NCBI GenBank assembly: GCA_029215795.1
Contig: JARDYH010000007.1
Coordinates: 92,147,263-92,211,262, forward strand
Length of the DNA stretch: 64,000 nt
Direction: 5' to 3'
DNA from: Anniella stebbinsi
Taxonomy: Eukaryota > Chordata > Lepidosauria > Squamata > Anniellidae
The notes beneath the pieces are model-generated. The model did not search any database, had not been told where the DNA came from, and was given only the letters and a program-made list of their open reading frames with translations. Position numbers and translations under genes: made by a program. Shown in pieces: positions 1 through 12,893 of the stretch. The number at the start of each line of letters is the position of its first letter. Position 1 is the stretch's first letter.

Positions 1-11
1 TAAAGTATGAA

Positions 12-252
12 AGCCAGTGTGGTGTAGCAATAAAAGTGTTGAACTGGGAGTTGGGAGATCTGGGTTCTAGTCCCCACTCAGCCATGGAAACCCACTGGGT
101 GACATTGGGCCAGTCACAGACTCTCAGCCCAGCCTACCTCACATAGTTGTTGTTGTGAGGATAAATGGAGAGGAGAAGGATTATGCACGCTGCCTTGGGT
201 TCCTTGGAGGAAAACCGGTGGGATATAAATGTAATCAATAAATCAATAAATA
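12..252 (+). mobile_element. Sauria-type tRNA-derived SINE
   Basis: The head is AGCCAGTGTGGTGTAG, followed by a B-box-like GGTTCTAGTCCCC, ACCCACTGGGTGACATTGGG, and a tail CCTTGGGTTCCTTGGAGG that runs into GGGATATAAATG and a short AATAAATC-type repeat. This is the full-length pattern of the tRNA-derived SINEs abundant in lizards. It lies in the intergenic region downstream of ADGRB2. Confidence 0.88.
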
Positions 253-1334
253 CATTTGGTAAGTTCACATTAAAAAGCAAACTGAACTAATTACTCACCC
301 ATTCCTATTCCTCACCTATCGGGTTCGGCCCAGAAACCCCCACTCACCAGCTTCTGCTGATCTTCTGTATGGGACTGCCCTTGAAGATGGTTCAAAAGCT
401 GGGCTGCTGTTGAGGATTCAGCTGCCCTCAGTTTAGCTAGAACAGGCTGTCGGGAGCATGTTACACCTATCTTTGCTCAAGGGAATGGTTGTTAAATGGC
501 CAGCAGCAGGCAGCTGGAGGGAGGGAGGGAGGGAGGGAGGGGAGACTGTGTACACTTTCCCTAAGTCTTCTTACTTATAGTCACTGAAGTTGGTAGAGGA
601 GATGCTACTTCGGACTTGGACGAGCGAACTCACCCTACGTTAGGATGTGTGCCACGCCCTGGACTCTTGCCGGCCAGCCAGCCGGCTTGCCATGAGCTGC
701 TGGGTAGGCCACAGGGGCCTGGCGAGCAGAGTGTGGCCATCCGATCCCTTACCAAGCCACTGTTTTCCATAAAAATGGTGTCTCGGCCTTTTCCATAATG
801 GGCCACGTGTGCAAATGGCGGCCATAAAGTGGCCATTATGGTCTCTTTAGGTATGCCATTTGTGCAAATGGGTCTCTATGAAAAAGGCCGATCCACCATT
901 GTTATGCAAAATAGTGGCTCAGTGAGCAATTTGGCACACATCAAGTCGGGCAAGTGCATGGATCCATAGACTGGCACCACTCCTACACTGCACCCCTCAT
1001 TTTTCAGAGGTGAGTTTGGTGGGGGCTTGGAACAGGGGCCTTCTCAGTACTTGTCCTGGCTCACTGCACTGCCCTAATCAGGGAAGCCCACAGTACCGTG
1101 ACATTCTCATCGTTGTTAAGTTCGAAGGGGGAGGTCACTGAGAACAATGGGAAATGGTTGCTCTGCAGATCTCTTCCAACCAGAATGGTCAGGTTGCTCT
1201 GGAAGGGATGTTTCTTCAATGAGTAGGAGCTCTTATCATGTCAGTCCTAATGCCCTGCCTCCCATCTGCCAGAACCAGGGTTAGCCACCCGGGCCTTCCA
1301 TATGCCTCCTGGTTTCACCTCATCCATCCTGGTT
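253..1334. other. Intergenic sequence without genes
   Basis: No exon is recognised. There is a GGGA repeat at 516-543. The stretch from about 740 to 960, with repeated 'gtgcaaatggcgg' and 'ggccattatgg' motifs, resembles the interior of the TAGGGATGTG-type hAT elements seen elsewhere, without clear ends. Confidence 0.5.
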
Positions 1335-1567
1335 AGCCAGTGTGGTGTAGTGGTTAGGGTGATGGACTGGGAGTCAAGGGATCCGGGTTCTAGTCCCCGC
1401 TTGGCCATGGAAACCCACTGGGTGACTTTGGGCCAGTCACTGACACAGTCTACCTCACAGGATTGTTGTGGTGAGGTAAGATGGAAAGGAGGAGGATTAT
1501 GTATGCCACCTTGGGTTCCTTGGAGGGAAAAAAGGCAGGATATAAATGAAATAATAAATAAATAATA
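1335..1567 (+). mobile_element. Sauria-type tRNA-derived SINE
   Basis: Same head, body and tail as the copy at 12-252: AGCCAGTGTGGTGTAGTGG, B-box-like GGTTCTAGTCCCC, then CCTTGGGTTCCTTGGAGG and an AAATAATAAATAAATAA tail. It is complete and in the plus orientation. Confidence 0.9.
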
Positions 1568-3461
1568 GTTGACATCAAAAGTGGGCTACCTGTCTGGGTC
1601 TCCAGAGTCCCCAATTCGAAGGGAACTCTGGCACCTGACAGATTTCCCTTCCCGCCAAGCAAGGAGAAGAGACCTTTGCTGCTTGTCCGCCTCCTCATCC
1701 CCCCACCCTCCCCCCGTCTCAAGTCATCCAGATGAAATAGGTGAACAACACTACAGCAGAAGGAGACATTTTAGAGGGTTTGGCTTTTCCCACAGCACCA
1801 GCTTCCCAGCCCAATGAGGGATGATCACGGCTGTAATGGGAAGCTAATGAACCGACCAAAGACAAAGGGCCTCTCGCAATGATACAAAGGCAACAGAGGG
1901 CAGGAGAATCTCCACAATCGACCCCTCCCCCCAACCATCCGAATTCCAGTGCATCCTGCTCAGGAGATTGTACACAGGACTCAGCCCCCAAACCCGTTGG
2001 TTCAGTGGCAGAAGGCAGCCCCAGAACCCATGGTTTAATGCCAGATGGCATTTATAAACTCACACATGGCTTTTCCTTAAAAATGTTTATAGTGACCTGT
2101 AATAAAAACGAAACCATGCCCAGCACCAGGTAGAGCTGAGATATTTTCCTGAGAAAATGTCTGATTTTTCTATCTTTTTTCACCCCCCACCCCAAGGAAA
2201 AGAAGGGTTCTTCAACATTTTGCTCTGAATATTCTCCACCAGTTTCTGAGGGGCAGCCACCATTATCCCTTACAGTGCCCCAGAACAACAATAGGTCTAG
2301 GGCATCGTGGAGGATGCAAAATGGCGGTCAGGCTGCTGACATGCAGTTGCTGCAGCAGCAAACAAAAACCCTTGAAGTTGTGTGTGTGTGTGTGTGGGGA
2401 GACAGGAAGAGGTGTTCCTGCTACTGCTCATGGTAGGTCCGCCCCACAGAAACTGTTGGGGAAGGTTTGCTTCCCTTAGAGGAATTCAGTGAAAAAAGGT
2501 GGGATGTTTTTGAGACACCGTGTGTGACGGACATTTAGGTGCCTTCCTGAGAACACCCAATCACTGGCTCCCCTATAAGCTGGTATACCAATAGCATGTA
2601 AAAGCAGCACCAGAATCTGCATTAGGCACCTGTGAACTATCCACCATTTTGCTGTTCCCACAACTGCCTGATGTAGCATCGCTCCAGGGGATTGTGGGAA
2701 TATGGAAATGGTGACTTCCCAACAATCTGAGCTTGGGTGAGAGGGCCCAACTCAGGTTGGTTGTTAGTGCTGGTAGCCCAATAAAGCTGGGTGTTTTAAC
2801 TAACTATTAAAAGATGGCCACTAAAAGAAACTATAAGCACACAATAAGACTTCGTAAAACAACAACAACAACAACAACAACAAGAAGCACATCATATCTT
2901 TTCTCTTCTTACTTCCCTGTTTATTTATTTAATATTTATGAATTGCTTAACATTAAAAGAAATGTCTAAGTGATGTACAAAAATGCAGCGTAAGATCGTA
3001 ATTGAATAGTATTTTATTAGTGCACGTAGAGAAAGCTATTACCTGCCTCCCTGTGAATGCTTGTTGGGGAAAGTATGCTTTCTGTAGGTGCTGTAAAACC
3101 TAGAACGATCAGTGTTAAGGATGTAATGATTTTGCAAAGTCTGTTCCACCTGTGTTTGTTTTTTGAAGGGATGTTTATTTCGTTCCATGTGTGCTAACAC
3201 GCTTTAGTGCCAATCCACACTTACACTAATCCGAATTAGTGATAATGTGCATCAGCTAAGGCGTGTATTGGTACAAGTATGAATTTGTCCAATGCACCCC
3301 ACCCCACACCATAAAAAATGGACTGCAAATCCACAGAGTCAATGCGATTTGGAAAAAGTCGGTTCGCTATGGATTCATAGAAATCTGAACTCATTTGAAT
3401 CCATGCTTGGATTTCTCCTACACCCCTAGTTGGTGCCTGTCTCAGCCGTAGAGGTAAGGAG
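1568..3461. other. Intergenic sequence without genes; microsatellites
   Basis: No coding feature is recognised. It contains a TG repeat (2378-2396), an AAC repeat (2858-2883) and a minus-strand L2-like 3' tail remnant at about 2920-3000 (TTTATTTATTT followed by a degenerate tail). The rest looks like diverged, old sequence. Confidence 0.5.
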
Positions 3462-3905
3462 TTTATTTATTTATTTATTTATTGCATTTCTATACCACAC
3501 TGTAGCCGAAGCTCTCTAGGCAGTTTACAAATATTAAAACCATGAAAACCATTCAAAATATAAAACCAACAACAGTATAAAAACATAACGTAAAATAGTA
3601 TAAAAGTACAACCAGGATAAAACCGAGCAGCCATGCAGAAATCAATACAGATTTAAAATACAAAGTTAAACAGCAAAGTTAAAAATTAAGATGAACTGTT
3701 AAAATACTGAGAAAATAAAAAGATCTTCACCTGGCGTCTAAAAGAGTATAATGGAGGTGTCAGGTAAACCTCTCTAGGGAGCTCATTCCACAGCCAGGGT
3801 GCCACACCAGAAAGGCCCTTCAGAGATTGGGTGCCATGATACTAATGGTCCTATTCTGAGCCATCATGGAGCTTTGCAAACATGTTTGAGAACCTTAAAC
3901 CTTGC
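3462..3905 (-). mobile_element. L2-like LINE 3' end
   Basis: On the plus strand a TTTATTTATTTATTTATT run is followed by GCATTTCTATACC, 'tagccgaagctctctaggcagtttac', an A-rich stretch and 'gagctcattccacagccagggtgcc'. Reverse-complemented this is the usual 3' region of lizard L2-like elements: end of ORF2, then GTAAACTGCCTAGAGAGC, TATAGAAATG and an AATAAA-type tail. Similar 3' ends occur at 28000-28795 and 59795-60275. Confidence 0.75.
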
Positions 3906-6209
3906 CCAACAGCAGCCAGTGGAATTCCTTCAGCAAGGACATGAATGTGAAAGCATTTAAAGTTCATTACATTTAGTTGCAAAGATCTAATATATATTGT
4001 AGTGCATTGCCTTGCCATTTTCTCAAAAGGTTAAAGCTATTGTTTATGCAACACTGTCCTAAGGATCACTTGGGATAAAGGAACTGCAACCCTGGAAGTG
4101 GCAACTCTGAAGTGTTGGAGCAATGAAGGCAGCCTTCCCCAAGCTGATGTTGGACTTCAACTCCCATCATCGTCAGCCAGCATGGGCATTCTGGTTGGGG
4201 AGGCTAAATTCGGGCCTTCTTGTTCGTTTGAAGAAAGCCATGTTAAATATCTGCAATTAGAATTTGCCAATGAATACTGCTTACAGCGAAATGTGAGGTT
4301 GATATGAAGAGTTCTGTTGATATGAAAAGTTTTGTTTTGGGAAGTGGTGTCATAGGATCATACGGTTGGATCCAGGATCTGCCTTCCATGGGTAAAAGGC
4401 CTCTGCTCATGGGAGGTGAATCCACCAGATTTTCAGGGATTCCCCTCCACCCTATCACCATGGCTCAATCCATTCAGCAGGGTAGCATTTTCAGGGGGCT
4501 GGAAGGGCTGCCATGGAGAGGATGAATTGGGAAAATCCAGTTAATCCAGCTCAGTTGCATGTACCTAGATCTGGATCCAACCCCATGACTTTGGAAGGTA
4601 CCTTTGAGGCGGGATTGACAATGCAAGATGCAATTACTGCATCCCTGACAGATGGCCCATTCAACAAACGAGGGCCCGCCTTCTTGAGGAAATTCTGTCC
4701 CACTGTCAAACAACTCTTACTGTTACAAAGTGTCTAATAATAAAACCTGCTTCCCTGCAATTCCCACCCCTTAGTTGTGGATTTGTCCTCTGGAGCAACA
4801 GAAAACGCATCTTCTTCTCCATCTTCTGCATGACAGCCTGTCAGATGCTTGAAGACCACTAGGACTTCTTCATACCTAATTTTCTTAATTCTCTCCAGGC
4901 TAAACACATCTAGCTCTCTCCCTGCCTCCCCTGGTTCTTCATAGGACTTTGTTTCCAGACCTCTGGCTCTGTGTGTGTATTTGTCTGTCCCACAACTCTG
5001 GCTTGCCACGAAATTTCACCTAAACTGAAATTCGAGGTGGATTTGGATAGTCAAATAATCTGCAGGAACTACCTGCAGACGAATAAGCCGTAAGAATTGT
5101 GAAGGGATGTGGATGGGTTTACCAACGGGAGTTCTGCACATCTCTAGAAGATGCAACATGTTACTCCCCCAAACAGCCTCTTATAGATGGAGGAGGCAGG
5201 CAAAGGGAGAGACCCAAGCGGCTCCGTTCTCAGAAATGGCTCCCGATAAGAGTTGATCTGTCTAAGGACCTTTTTGCTCCTGCACCCTTTCTCTTGCATT
5301 CCAAACTCATCTCCTTCTGCATCTGAGAGCAATTAGACCGGCATCTCTTGCCTTTAAAAGAATGAGGCCATTTGCAGTCAGGTGGTGTTTCCTGATTTTG
5401 CTTTTCGGATCCCTAATGGGGCTGAAATGAATAAACTAGCAGTTGAGGAGAATAATAGATAGAAAAGGGAAAGCAGCAGAGGGAAGGGGTGAAGGGGAGA
5501 GGGGAGGCAGGTGGGAGAAAGGAGGCGCCTTGTTGTTCATGGCAGGGCCAGCCCCACCATTAAGCAGAGTGAGGCAGCCATATCTGGCGGGAGACACTGG
5601 GGGATGCAGGGGCAGAGATGGCAGCTCCTCCCAGTTACACCCCCATGTCCTCAACCTCCTGAACCAGCACCCTGCGGGTGATGTAGGGATGGGAGGAACT
5701 GGCAAGTTAGGATCCACAGAGTTCCTCATTTGGGGGAAACTACCTACTTGCCCGGCAAAACTATGACTTTGACCTTTGTCTGTTTATCAACCTGCCTCTG
5801 GGTTTGCTTCTCAGTTACCTTGATGCTCAGTCTGACCTTGTATGAGAAGGACAAAGGGGTCAACAAGGACTCAGGCGGTTCTGGGAAGAGTGTCCCTAAA
5901 GTGACGCTGAGGGGTGCATGGAGGAGGTGCCCAACTTGCTGAACATGGGAGAGAGCAGCTACTCCTACGGATGTGTGAATCAGCACAACCGGAGCTTGCC
6001 AAAGTCCTCCCAATTCCACCTTGAAGCTAGTTCCAATTCACATCTCTACCGGATTGCGAGATTTCCTCTCCCCTTTTCCCATGAACACCTGTGTGTGCTT
6101 CTGTGCATATTTTCCCAACTGCATGCATCAATTGTGCTAATTTTTGGAATGTACATTTGCTATCAAACACATTTTCTTTTTTCTTTTTTTTGTTCGCAAA
6201 TGTACGGAC
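3906..6209. other. Intergenic sequence without genes
   Basis: No exon is recognised. Bases 4125-4203 are a copy of the common 'ccccaa..aactcccatcat..agccagcatgg' palindromic repeat. Around 5940-6180 there is hAT-like sequence ('gatgtgtgaatcagc', 'gcgagatttcctctcccctttt') repeated near 11.7, 47.9, 57.4 and 62.4 kb. The remainder shows no feature I can name. Confidence 0.45.
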
Positions 6210-7131
6210 TAGGGATGTGCATTGTATCGGATCCGATATCCGATCCGACTACGATATGTCGGATATTTGACTTCCGATGTCCAATTCTGATGCTGGCTCC
6301 AGGAGCTCTGATTTCTCCCAATCCAATTTTTTCAATCCGATTAATATCGGAAAAAATCGGAGAATCGGACCTCCATTTTAGGTGCTTTTGCCATAGGCTT
6401 GCATTAGGGGAAAGAAAGCTTCCCCCCAATGCAAGTCTATGGGGAAAACATGGTGGCGGGTGAGTGGGGACCTCCCCCTCCCTCCCTCCCTCCCTCCCCT
6501 TATGCTCCTTACCTGCTGCCTCCTTGCTGCCGTCTGCTGCCGCCCACTGCTTCCGTACTACTGAGAAACAGGCCTTGGGGCATGTTCCACAATAGAGCAA
6601 CGGCATGCTGGGTGACGTCATCACTTGGCGCACCATTGCTCTATTGAGAACCAGGCCACAAAGCCTAATTCTCAGTAGTACGGAACCAGCGGAAGGCAGC
6701 GGATGGCAGCGGATGGCGGCGGCAGGTAAGGAGCGCGAGTGGGGGGAGGGAGGGGGAGGTCCCCCTTACCTGCTACCATCCCGCGCTGCCGTCCGTTGCC
6801 ATCCGCTGGTTCCATACTACGGTAACGAGTGCAAGTGGGGGGAGGGAGGGGAAGGGAGGGAGGGAGGGAGGGAGGGAAGGAGAGAGGGGGAGAGAGGGAG
6901 GGCCGGCCCAGTGTTTTCCCCATAGACTTGCATTGGGGGAAAGCTTTCCTTCCCCCAATACAAGCCTATGGGGAAAACACCAAAAATGGCGGCCCGATAT
7001 TGTAATCAGAACTTCCAATTCTGTATCAGAAGCGATACGATAGACCTCCAATTTTTCCAATATGATACTTTACAAAATCTGAAGTTCTGATTCAAATACC
7101 GATACAATTTTTGCATACGTGCACTTCCCTA
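6210..7131. mobile_element. hAT-like non-autonomous element, GC-rich type (922 bp)
   Basis: It begins TAGGGATGTGC and ends GTGCACTTCCCTA. The flanks GTACGGAC and ATACAGAC match at 6 of 8 positions, an eroded 8-bp TSD typical of hAT. The interior has GATCCGATATCC-like arms, inverted blocks around 'cccatagacttgcattggggg', GGGA-rich arms (repeat at 6838-6903) and a central TGACGTCA palindrome at 6613-6620. It shares its internal plan with the elements at 13275 and 52834. No transposase is coded. Confidence 0.8.
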
Positions 7132-7663
7132 ATACAGACGTTTATCACAGATAGTATCTGAGTCCATGTTTGGCCTGGAAGCTGTAAGCTGAGTCAAATC
7201 CTGATAAAAAATGAACCAAAATGAATTTCTCATATATCCCCACTCATCCCTTGGCCAGCTGAATCTTCCTTCGCACATCACTTGCTGTCCACATCGGGAC
7301 AACAAACGGTGCATGAATTTGGGGCGTCTCCCTGCACCCCAGTGCATCTCCCTGCACCAGCCAAATCCTTTTCTCCGTGCAGAGCAGAGGCACAGGACCC
7401 CATGCATCTCCTTGGCATGGAGAGAGTGAAAATGGGGGGGGGGAGCTTGATATTATCTGTGGTTGTGGCCATCTCCCAATTCACGGAAAGTCTGGGGAGA
7501 GTCAATTCCCCCCTTCACTTTTGCTTCCCTGCTCTAGTGACCTGCTGTGTATGGCTTTTGTGCTGCCTTTGGCCTACTGGATCACCCATGGTGCAAGCTT
7601 ACTTCCAGAGTTCTTGTGCTGGGATTCGGCTGTAGAATCCACAGGCATTGGCAGCCAGGCAGG
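7132..7663. other. Intergenic sequence without genes
   Basis: Nothing recognisable apart from a G run near 7434-7442. Open frames here have no family resemblance. Confidence 0.4.
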
Positions 7664-8100
7664 CTGAGCCCAGCTTCAAGCCCTGGATTCTTCAAGTAGG
7701 ACTGGAAAGACACAGGCCCACAATCCTGGAGAGATGTTGCTGATCACAGTGTGGACAAGATCAGTGGAGGCTGGTGGCCCCGATGTCAGTGGGGAGGTGA
7801 ATCTGCTCTGGGTTTCAGTCAGGACCAGTCAGAACTCTGAAGGAGCCATCCAAGGTGCAAGCCTGCCAATTATGGAGCACTTTGGATAGCCCCTTTAGAC
7901 TTCTGACTGTTTTTCACTGAAACCTGGAGTAGATTCACTACCCCACAGATATCCACCAGCCTCCACTGGACAATATTGAGCTGCAACAGTGTTTCTCAAA
8001 CGGTGGGCTCTCAAACTAGTGGGTCTCAGCCTACCTTCAGGTGGGTCTGAATGCTTCAGGCTGCCCGGTGCTTCTTTGCACCGGGCAAAACCAACTTCAG
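7664..8100. repeat. Composite block, copy A (SINE fragment + hAT element + adjoining repeat)
   Basis: In order: a SINE-like fragment ('caagccctggattcttcaag ... cctggagagatgttg'), the hAT element at 7762-7968, the SINE continuation 'gacaatattgagct', then 'tgtttctcaaacggtggg' and 'caggtgggtctgaatgcttc ... cccggtgcttctttgc'. The same order recurs at about 14763-15520, there interrupted by a CR1 fragment. Both copies carry the hAT element at the same internal site. Confidence 0.7.
7762..7968. mobile_element. hAT-like MITE, CAGTGGAGGCTGG type (207 bp)
   Basis: The ends are CAGTGGAGGCTGGTGG and CCACCAGCCTCCACTG. The flanks GACAAGAT and GACAATAT match at 7 of 8 positions, an 8-bp TSD. The interior is an imperfect palindrome: 'gggtttcagtcaggaccagtc' near the left is matched by 'gactgtttttcactgaaacc' near the right. 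The short size and absence of coding make it a non-autonomous hAT derivative. Confidence 0.82.
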
Positions 8101-10504
8101 AGATAGCATATAAAGAACTAATTTTCCAATGTTCCCAATGGTGTGTATAGGCGAACACTTGGACACCCCCCTCTTCATGTTCAAGGGCAATCACTTTATT
8201 GAAAGGAAAGGAAAGGCGATGCCGGAACCATGGCTCCCTGTGTGGGTGATTTGTTCTTTTCTATTTCTGAGCTGTTTGAAATATTAAACCATTAGATTGT
8301 AATTCAAGGCACAAAACACACATGTGTGTGTGTTCTCGACTAAGAGCTGTGACCACTCTCTGGCCCTACAGCCGAGCCTTCCATTATGTGGCTGAGCGAT
8401 GGAAGCTTTTCTCCCTTCCGAAAAGGGGTCAGTTCCCTCCCCAGGTAATGGCCCACCATTCCATTTTCCAGGAGGAAACAAAAATGCATCAGCCCAAATC
8501 CACAGGGGTGAAGGCCTGGCTTGCTGCCAACTGGATGGAAGAGCAGCCGTGCAACCTTTCTGCCATGCCGACTCAACCTCTCCGCATGTGCGTTGAGAAG
8601 AGGAAGGAGAAAGTGGCAACACAAACAGAATGTCTGGGAGAGAGGAGAGTTACTAAGAGGGTCACACACTGCAAAGGAGCTGGGAGCCACAAACTCTTTC
8701 CCACACAAAGCTATATTGCTTGATGAGTTGTTTAGTGCATTGGTTCCCAGAGCTTCTTCCAAGGAACTCTGGGAGGGGCACCCACAAGAAACGACCAAGA
8801 TGGGCTTGCAAAGGAATAGCGCCTAGCCCAGTGAATACCACGGCTGAGCAGGTCTCCACTCGTCCAAATTTAGCATCCCCACCACCCCTGCTACCACCCT
8901 AGGCAATCAACATGTTGGGGTTGGTGTCCAAAGGTTAGCAAATCACCAGAGGTACTGGCAGGTGGCAGATAGAAGACACGGAGGGAGAACCTGGAAGCCT
9001 CCCTCAGCAATGATGTGCCCAGACTGAGCACAGCAGGCCTGGCAGTTTGATAGCAGCAAGCAGTCCCATGGGACTGACTCTCAGGGGTCACCTGATTCCT
9101 GGGGAGGATTCTTCCAGGTTGTGGAATATCCCAGCTTGGGTAGCCTGCTGTGTCTCCCTCATCCAGCCCAGAGGCCCAGAGGTGCCAAGAACAAGGAAAC
9201 CGTGCTTGACTTGGTGAATCCAAATACTACTACCATATGGGAGTGATTTCCTGCATAGCAACTTCCCAGTGGAGAAATAGATGAAAAGCCACAAGGCAAG
9301 GAGGGCTCTCTTCCTTTGTGCAAAGTTCTGCTGTCTGTCTCTTCTGCACTGTGATTCATCATTATTACTGAGCTGGCCTCCTATTATAGAAAATCTCACT
9401 CTCCCACACTGGACCTGTTTTAAAAATGCAGCATTTCTCAGAAACCAATAACTTAATGAGGCTATTAGAAATTGCCCATAGAAACTCAGCCAGGTGCTTT
9501 CACATGCCAGGCTCCCAGGTGGGAGGTAGCTATTTCAGAAGGCTGCAAATGGGCAGCATCTAGGAAGAGCTAAGAGGCACACAACGGCTTGGATTATGGG
9601 GACATAACTGGATGGATTGATGTGTGGAAGATACTGCACCAGGGCAGATGGCTGTATCTTGTGACCTTCTGTTTGTTTGTGGTCTCATAAAGCTGCGTCA
9701 TTTCAGGCCATGGGTCCTGTTGATAACCTGTACTCTCTCAGGTGTGCAGAGGGCTTCACATCACTGTAGCTTGGGTTGCAGTGTTCTGCTATGGGTCAGA
9801 TCTTGTGCAGGGGTCTGAGTAGGTCAGGTTTCACAGGGAAGCCAGAAAAGAATAGATCAGCACCACAGAAAGCTCCAGATGGGCCTGAAAACAGACCAGA
9901 TTGTCAATATGTTGCTCCAACAAGGAGCAGATCAAGACTGAGCCTTAAATAAGAGCTTGGCTTCCTTTGGACTGGTTGTCTCAATCTCCACACTGACTGA
10001 GGCTTTGTTTCTTACAGGGGCCTGGCCCGGTTTAGCAGTCTCAAGTTGTGATGATGTGGGAGTGGCTGTGGCATGCTAGTATCCTCATGGCCGAAGTCCT
10101 CTGAGTCTGAAGATGGCAAAGGAACCTGTTCTGGACACAGGGCACCCAACCTATGGGATCTTTCTAGCAAATTGTATCCCAGGGAGGTGGAAGCCTCATG
10201 ATGCCTTTCCATGACTGAAGACTCTCCCTGAACCATTAACTCTGGGGCCTCCTTTTCAGAGGGGCAAGGGGCTGGGCCCCTCTGAGGATGAGGGTTCCTG
10301 GTCCATGACAAAAGCAGAAGCTCATGAGAGCCAGACCTCTGCCCCAAGGCAGGATCCTCCATCCATCAGCATCATGTATTTGTGGGGAGGTTGGGAGGTC
10401 GGTTCAGGATCCTTACTTGCTTTGGCCCCTTCATTCTTTCAATTCCATTGTTTTCATTGAAAGGCAAGCAGACAGAGGCAACCTTATTGTGGAATCCAGC
10501 GAAT
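8101..10504. other. Intergenic sequence without genes
   Basis: No exon, RNA gene or intact transposon is recognised. Several frames of 100-150 codons occur near 8.3-8.8 kb on both strands, overlapping each other with no conserved motif; I read them as chance. This is the longest part of the window with little obvious repeat content. Confidence 0.4.
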
Positions 10505-10745
10505 CTAATAGAGGATGAGGCTATCCATGGCTACTAGACATGATGGCTACATATTAGCTCCTGTATCAAGGACAGAATGCCTCCGTATGCCAGTTGCCAG
10601 GATAGACGAGAGGAGGTTGCTGCTGCGCTCATCTGGTTGTGGGTTTCCCCAGTGGGGCAACTGGTTGGCCACTGTGCAGACAGAATACTGGACTAGAGAG
10701 GCCTTTGGTCTGATCCAGCAAAGCTCCCCTTATGTGCTTCCAGGT
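10505..10745 (+). mobile_element. CR1-like LINE 3' fragment
   Basis: A diverged copy of the repeat with 'ggctatccatggctactag', 'tgatggctacat', 'caactggttggccactgtg', 'agaatactggactagag' and 'ggtctgatccagcaaagc'. Better copies are at 15125-15412 and 36325-36655. Confidence 0.7.
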
Positions 10746-11896
10746 TAGGAATCAATGCATGGTTTCCCTGTTATTTAAAGGGACTCGGAGGGATTATCTT
10801 TTCCTGTTGAGCAGAAATCACCACTTTTCAGGTTTTCTAGGGAAATGGGGAGTGCTGGAGCTCTATTATTCACAGCACCCCCACCAGAGTACACTTCCCA
10901 GGTTCCTTGTTGGGAGGTATGATGGTTAAGCAGTATTGAACTGAAACCTGTTTGTAGCGCAGATACATCCAGTAACTTGCCCAAGCAGAAGCCCCTCCAA
11001 ACCATGTCAGGGACAGGGTAGGATGCAGCACTAGAGCTTCTTCTGTGGAACAGGGTCAGCTGCCTGTCCAGCAATGCATGACGTTGCTGCTTCTTTCACA
11101 AAACTCAACGGGGGTTATTGAGGCTTCTCAGCCTATGCTGTGACACGAACAAGGGGTCTTGGGTGGTCTTGGGCATGAATAGCCACAGCGAGGGATGTGT
11201 GAATCAGCCAAACGTGAACTCATAAACGTGCACTCTGAACCTCATTCCAACTAGGGATAGGTGAGTTCCCCTGCACCTCGCTGGGCCCCAAGTGCATGCC
11301 CAACCCCGGTGAGTGTATGGGGGGAGCTGCTGGATGGTCTGTGGGCGCCTGGTGAGCAGCGACCCGCTTCCCCTTGAACTTCCATTTTACACCAAATTGC
11401 AGGTAAGCCTTCTATGGAAATCACCATTTTGTGCAAAATGGCGGCTGTAAATAGTGTGATTTATGCAAAATGGCAGGCCTAAATGGTCGAATTAGATCGT
11501 TTACACATGCAATGTTGAATAAATTGCCCTACATACCATGGCAATTAAAAGGCAGATTGAGGACAAGCAGGGAACTGCGAGCCCTCCAGACTCAGCATGT
11601 GCCCGAGTCAGGTAAGCTTGGGGGGCCTGCGACCTGGCATCTGCCCCCGCCCCCTGAGCTGGTGACATCTTGCTGAGCTTCTTCCTCAAACCAGATTCCT
11701 CCAACACCCCTAATTCCACCTCATGTCTGTGTGTATCAGATTGCAAGTTTTTTCTCCTTTCCCATGAAAATGTGTGTGTATTTTCATGCACATTTCCCAA
11801 ATATAGGTGTCAATTGTGCACATTTTATATATATACACATTGATCTCCTATTGATTAAATCATGTACTTTCCTCCCCAAAAGTATGCATTTTTCAT

Positions 11897-11933
<37 letters not shown>

Positions 11934-12893
11934 GAAATGAATACATTTTCGAATGCATTTCCCCTCCCCCTTCCCCCCACACCAACTGCATTGCAAGCTT
12001 GGAAATGTACAGACTTTGCCTGCAGATTTCATTTGCACCTGCATTTGGTTCCAGGCAGTACAAGCTCGGTAAGTTATGGTCAAAAATGAACTGAAACCAA
12101 TTTCCCCAGCACCTCTAACCACCTTCTGTACTGGTGGAACTTACCGGAATGAGATTTCCCTGGACCCACTCCTCTCATCCCCAGGGAAAATTCACTACAT
12201 CATGAACTGGTCCCTTGGTGCTGCGAATTGGCCATCAAGCTCCAAGAAGCCTGGCTGAGCCGCCCCGTCACCTCTAACATAATGCTCTTGATTGAGGTCA
12301 CCTCACACATCCTGCTGTGAGGCGTCCAGTGAACAGTGTAATCCAATGATCCCTGCATAAAACAGCCCGTGTTTGCTCAATAGCAATAGCACTACAGTCT
12401 CCTTCCTCTGAAGCTCCCCGGAGTGTACGACGCATGGGTCAGAGCCTTTTGGGCTTCTAGGGCAGGGTCTGGGTCCTGATGCCTGGTGCCTCATGAGAGT
12501 TAGGAGGCAGTGGCCTGACCCTGCCGTGTAGCCCGCATCCTTCGCCAGGGCTCATAGCCCCCTATGCACACTGATGGAGCCAATGGTGCCTGCTGAGGCT
12601 GAAAGCAGAGCTGGCTTATGCTGGCTTCTTTTGTTGGTGCTGCTGGTGGTGGTGGGTTCATTCTGTACTATCAACCTGGAGCATTCTCCCCACCCCCTTT
12701 CTTTTGCCTTTTAAAAGCCACTACCTGTCAGGGCTGCAATGGGCTTCCTCCCCCCACACCCGCCATGGAGTTGGAACAAGAGCACTGTTTGCCGACATGA
12801 TGCCCCAGTGATCTGCTGCTGAGTGTAGTGCTGCTGATTGTTCTGCTTCCCATGGTTTTAGCTTTAAACCAGGGGTGTTGAACTTCTTTCAGC
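10746..12893. other. Intergenic sequence without genes; hAT-like AT-rich repeat
   Basis: About 11187-12118 resembles the hAT-like family seen at about 5.9-6.2, 40.0-40.5, 47.9-48.25, 57.4-57.75, 60.4-60.8 and 62.35-62.75 kb: 'gagggatgtgtgaatcagcc' at one side, 'cagattgcaagttttttctcc', 'catgaaaatgtgtgtgtattttcatgcacatttcccaa' and 'gaaccaatttcc'-type ends. A TG repeat lies at 11899-11931. No gene was seen. Confidence 0.5.
11899..11931. repeat. (TG)n microsatellite
   Basis: About 33 bp of alternating GT inside AT-rich hAT-like sequence. Confidence 0.9.

Noticed and set aside
5918..6636. Frames of 181 and 157 codons on both strands
   Set aside because: They run across the start of a hAT-like element and AT-rich repeat sequence; no conserved domain.
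8284..8826. Several overlapping frames of 100-150 codons on both strands
   Set aside because: They overlap one another in different frames, lack family motifs, and have no convincing splice sites or promoter.
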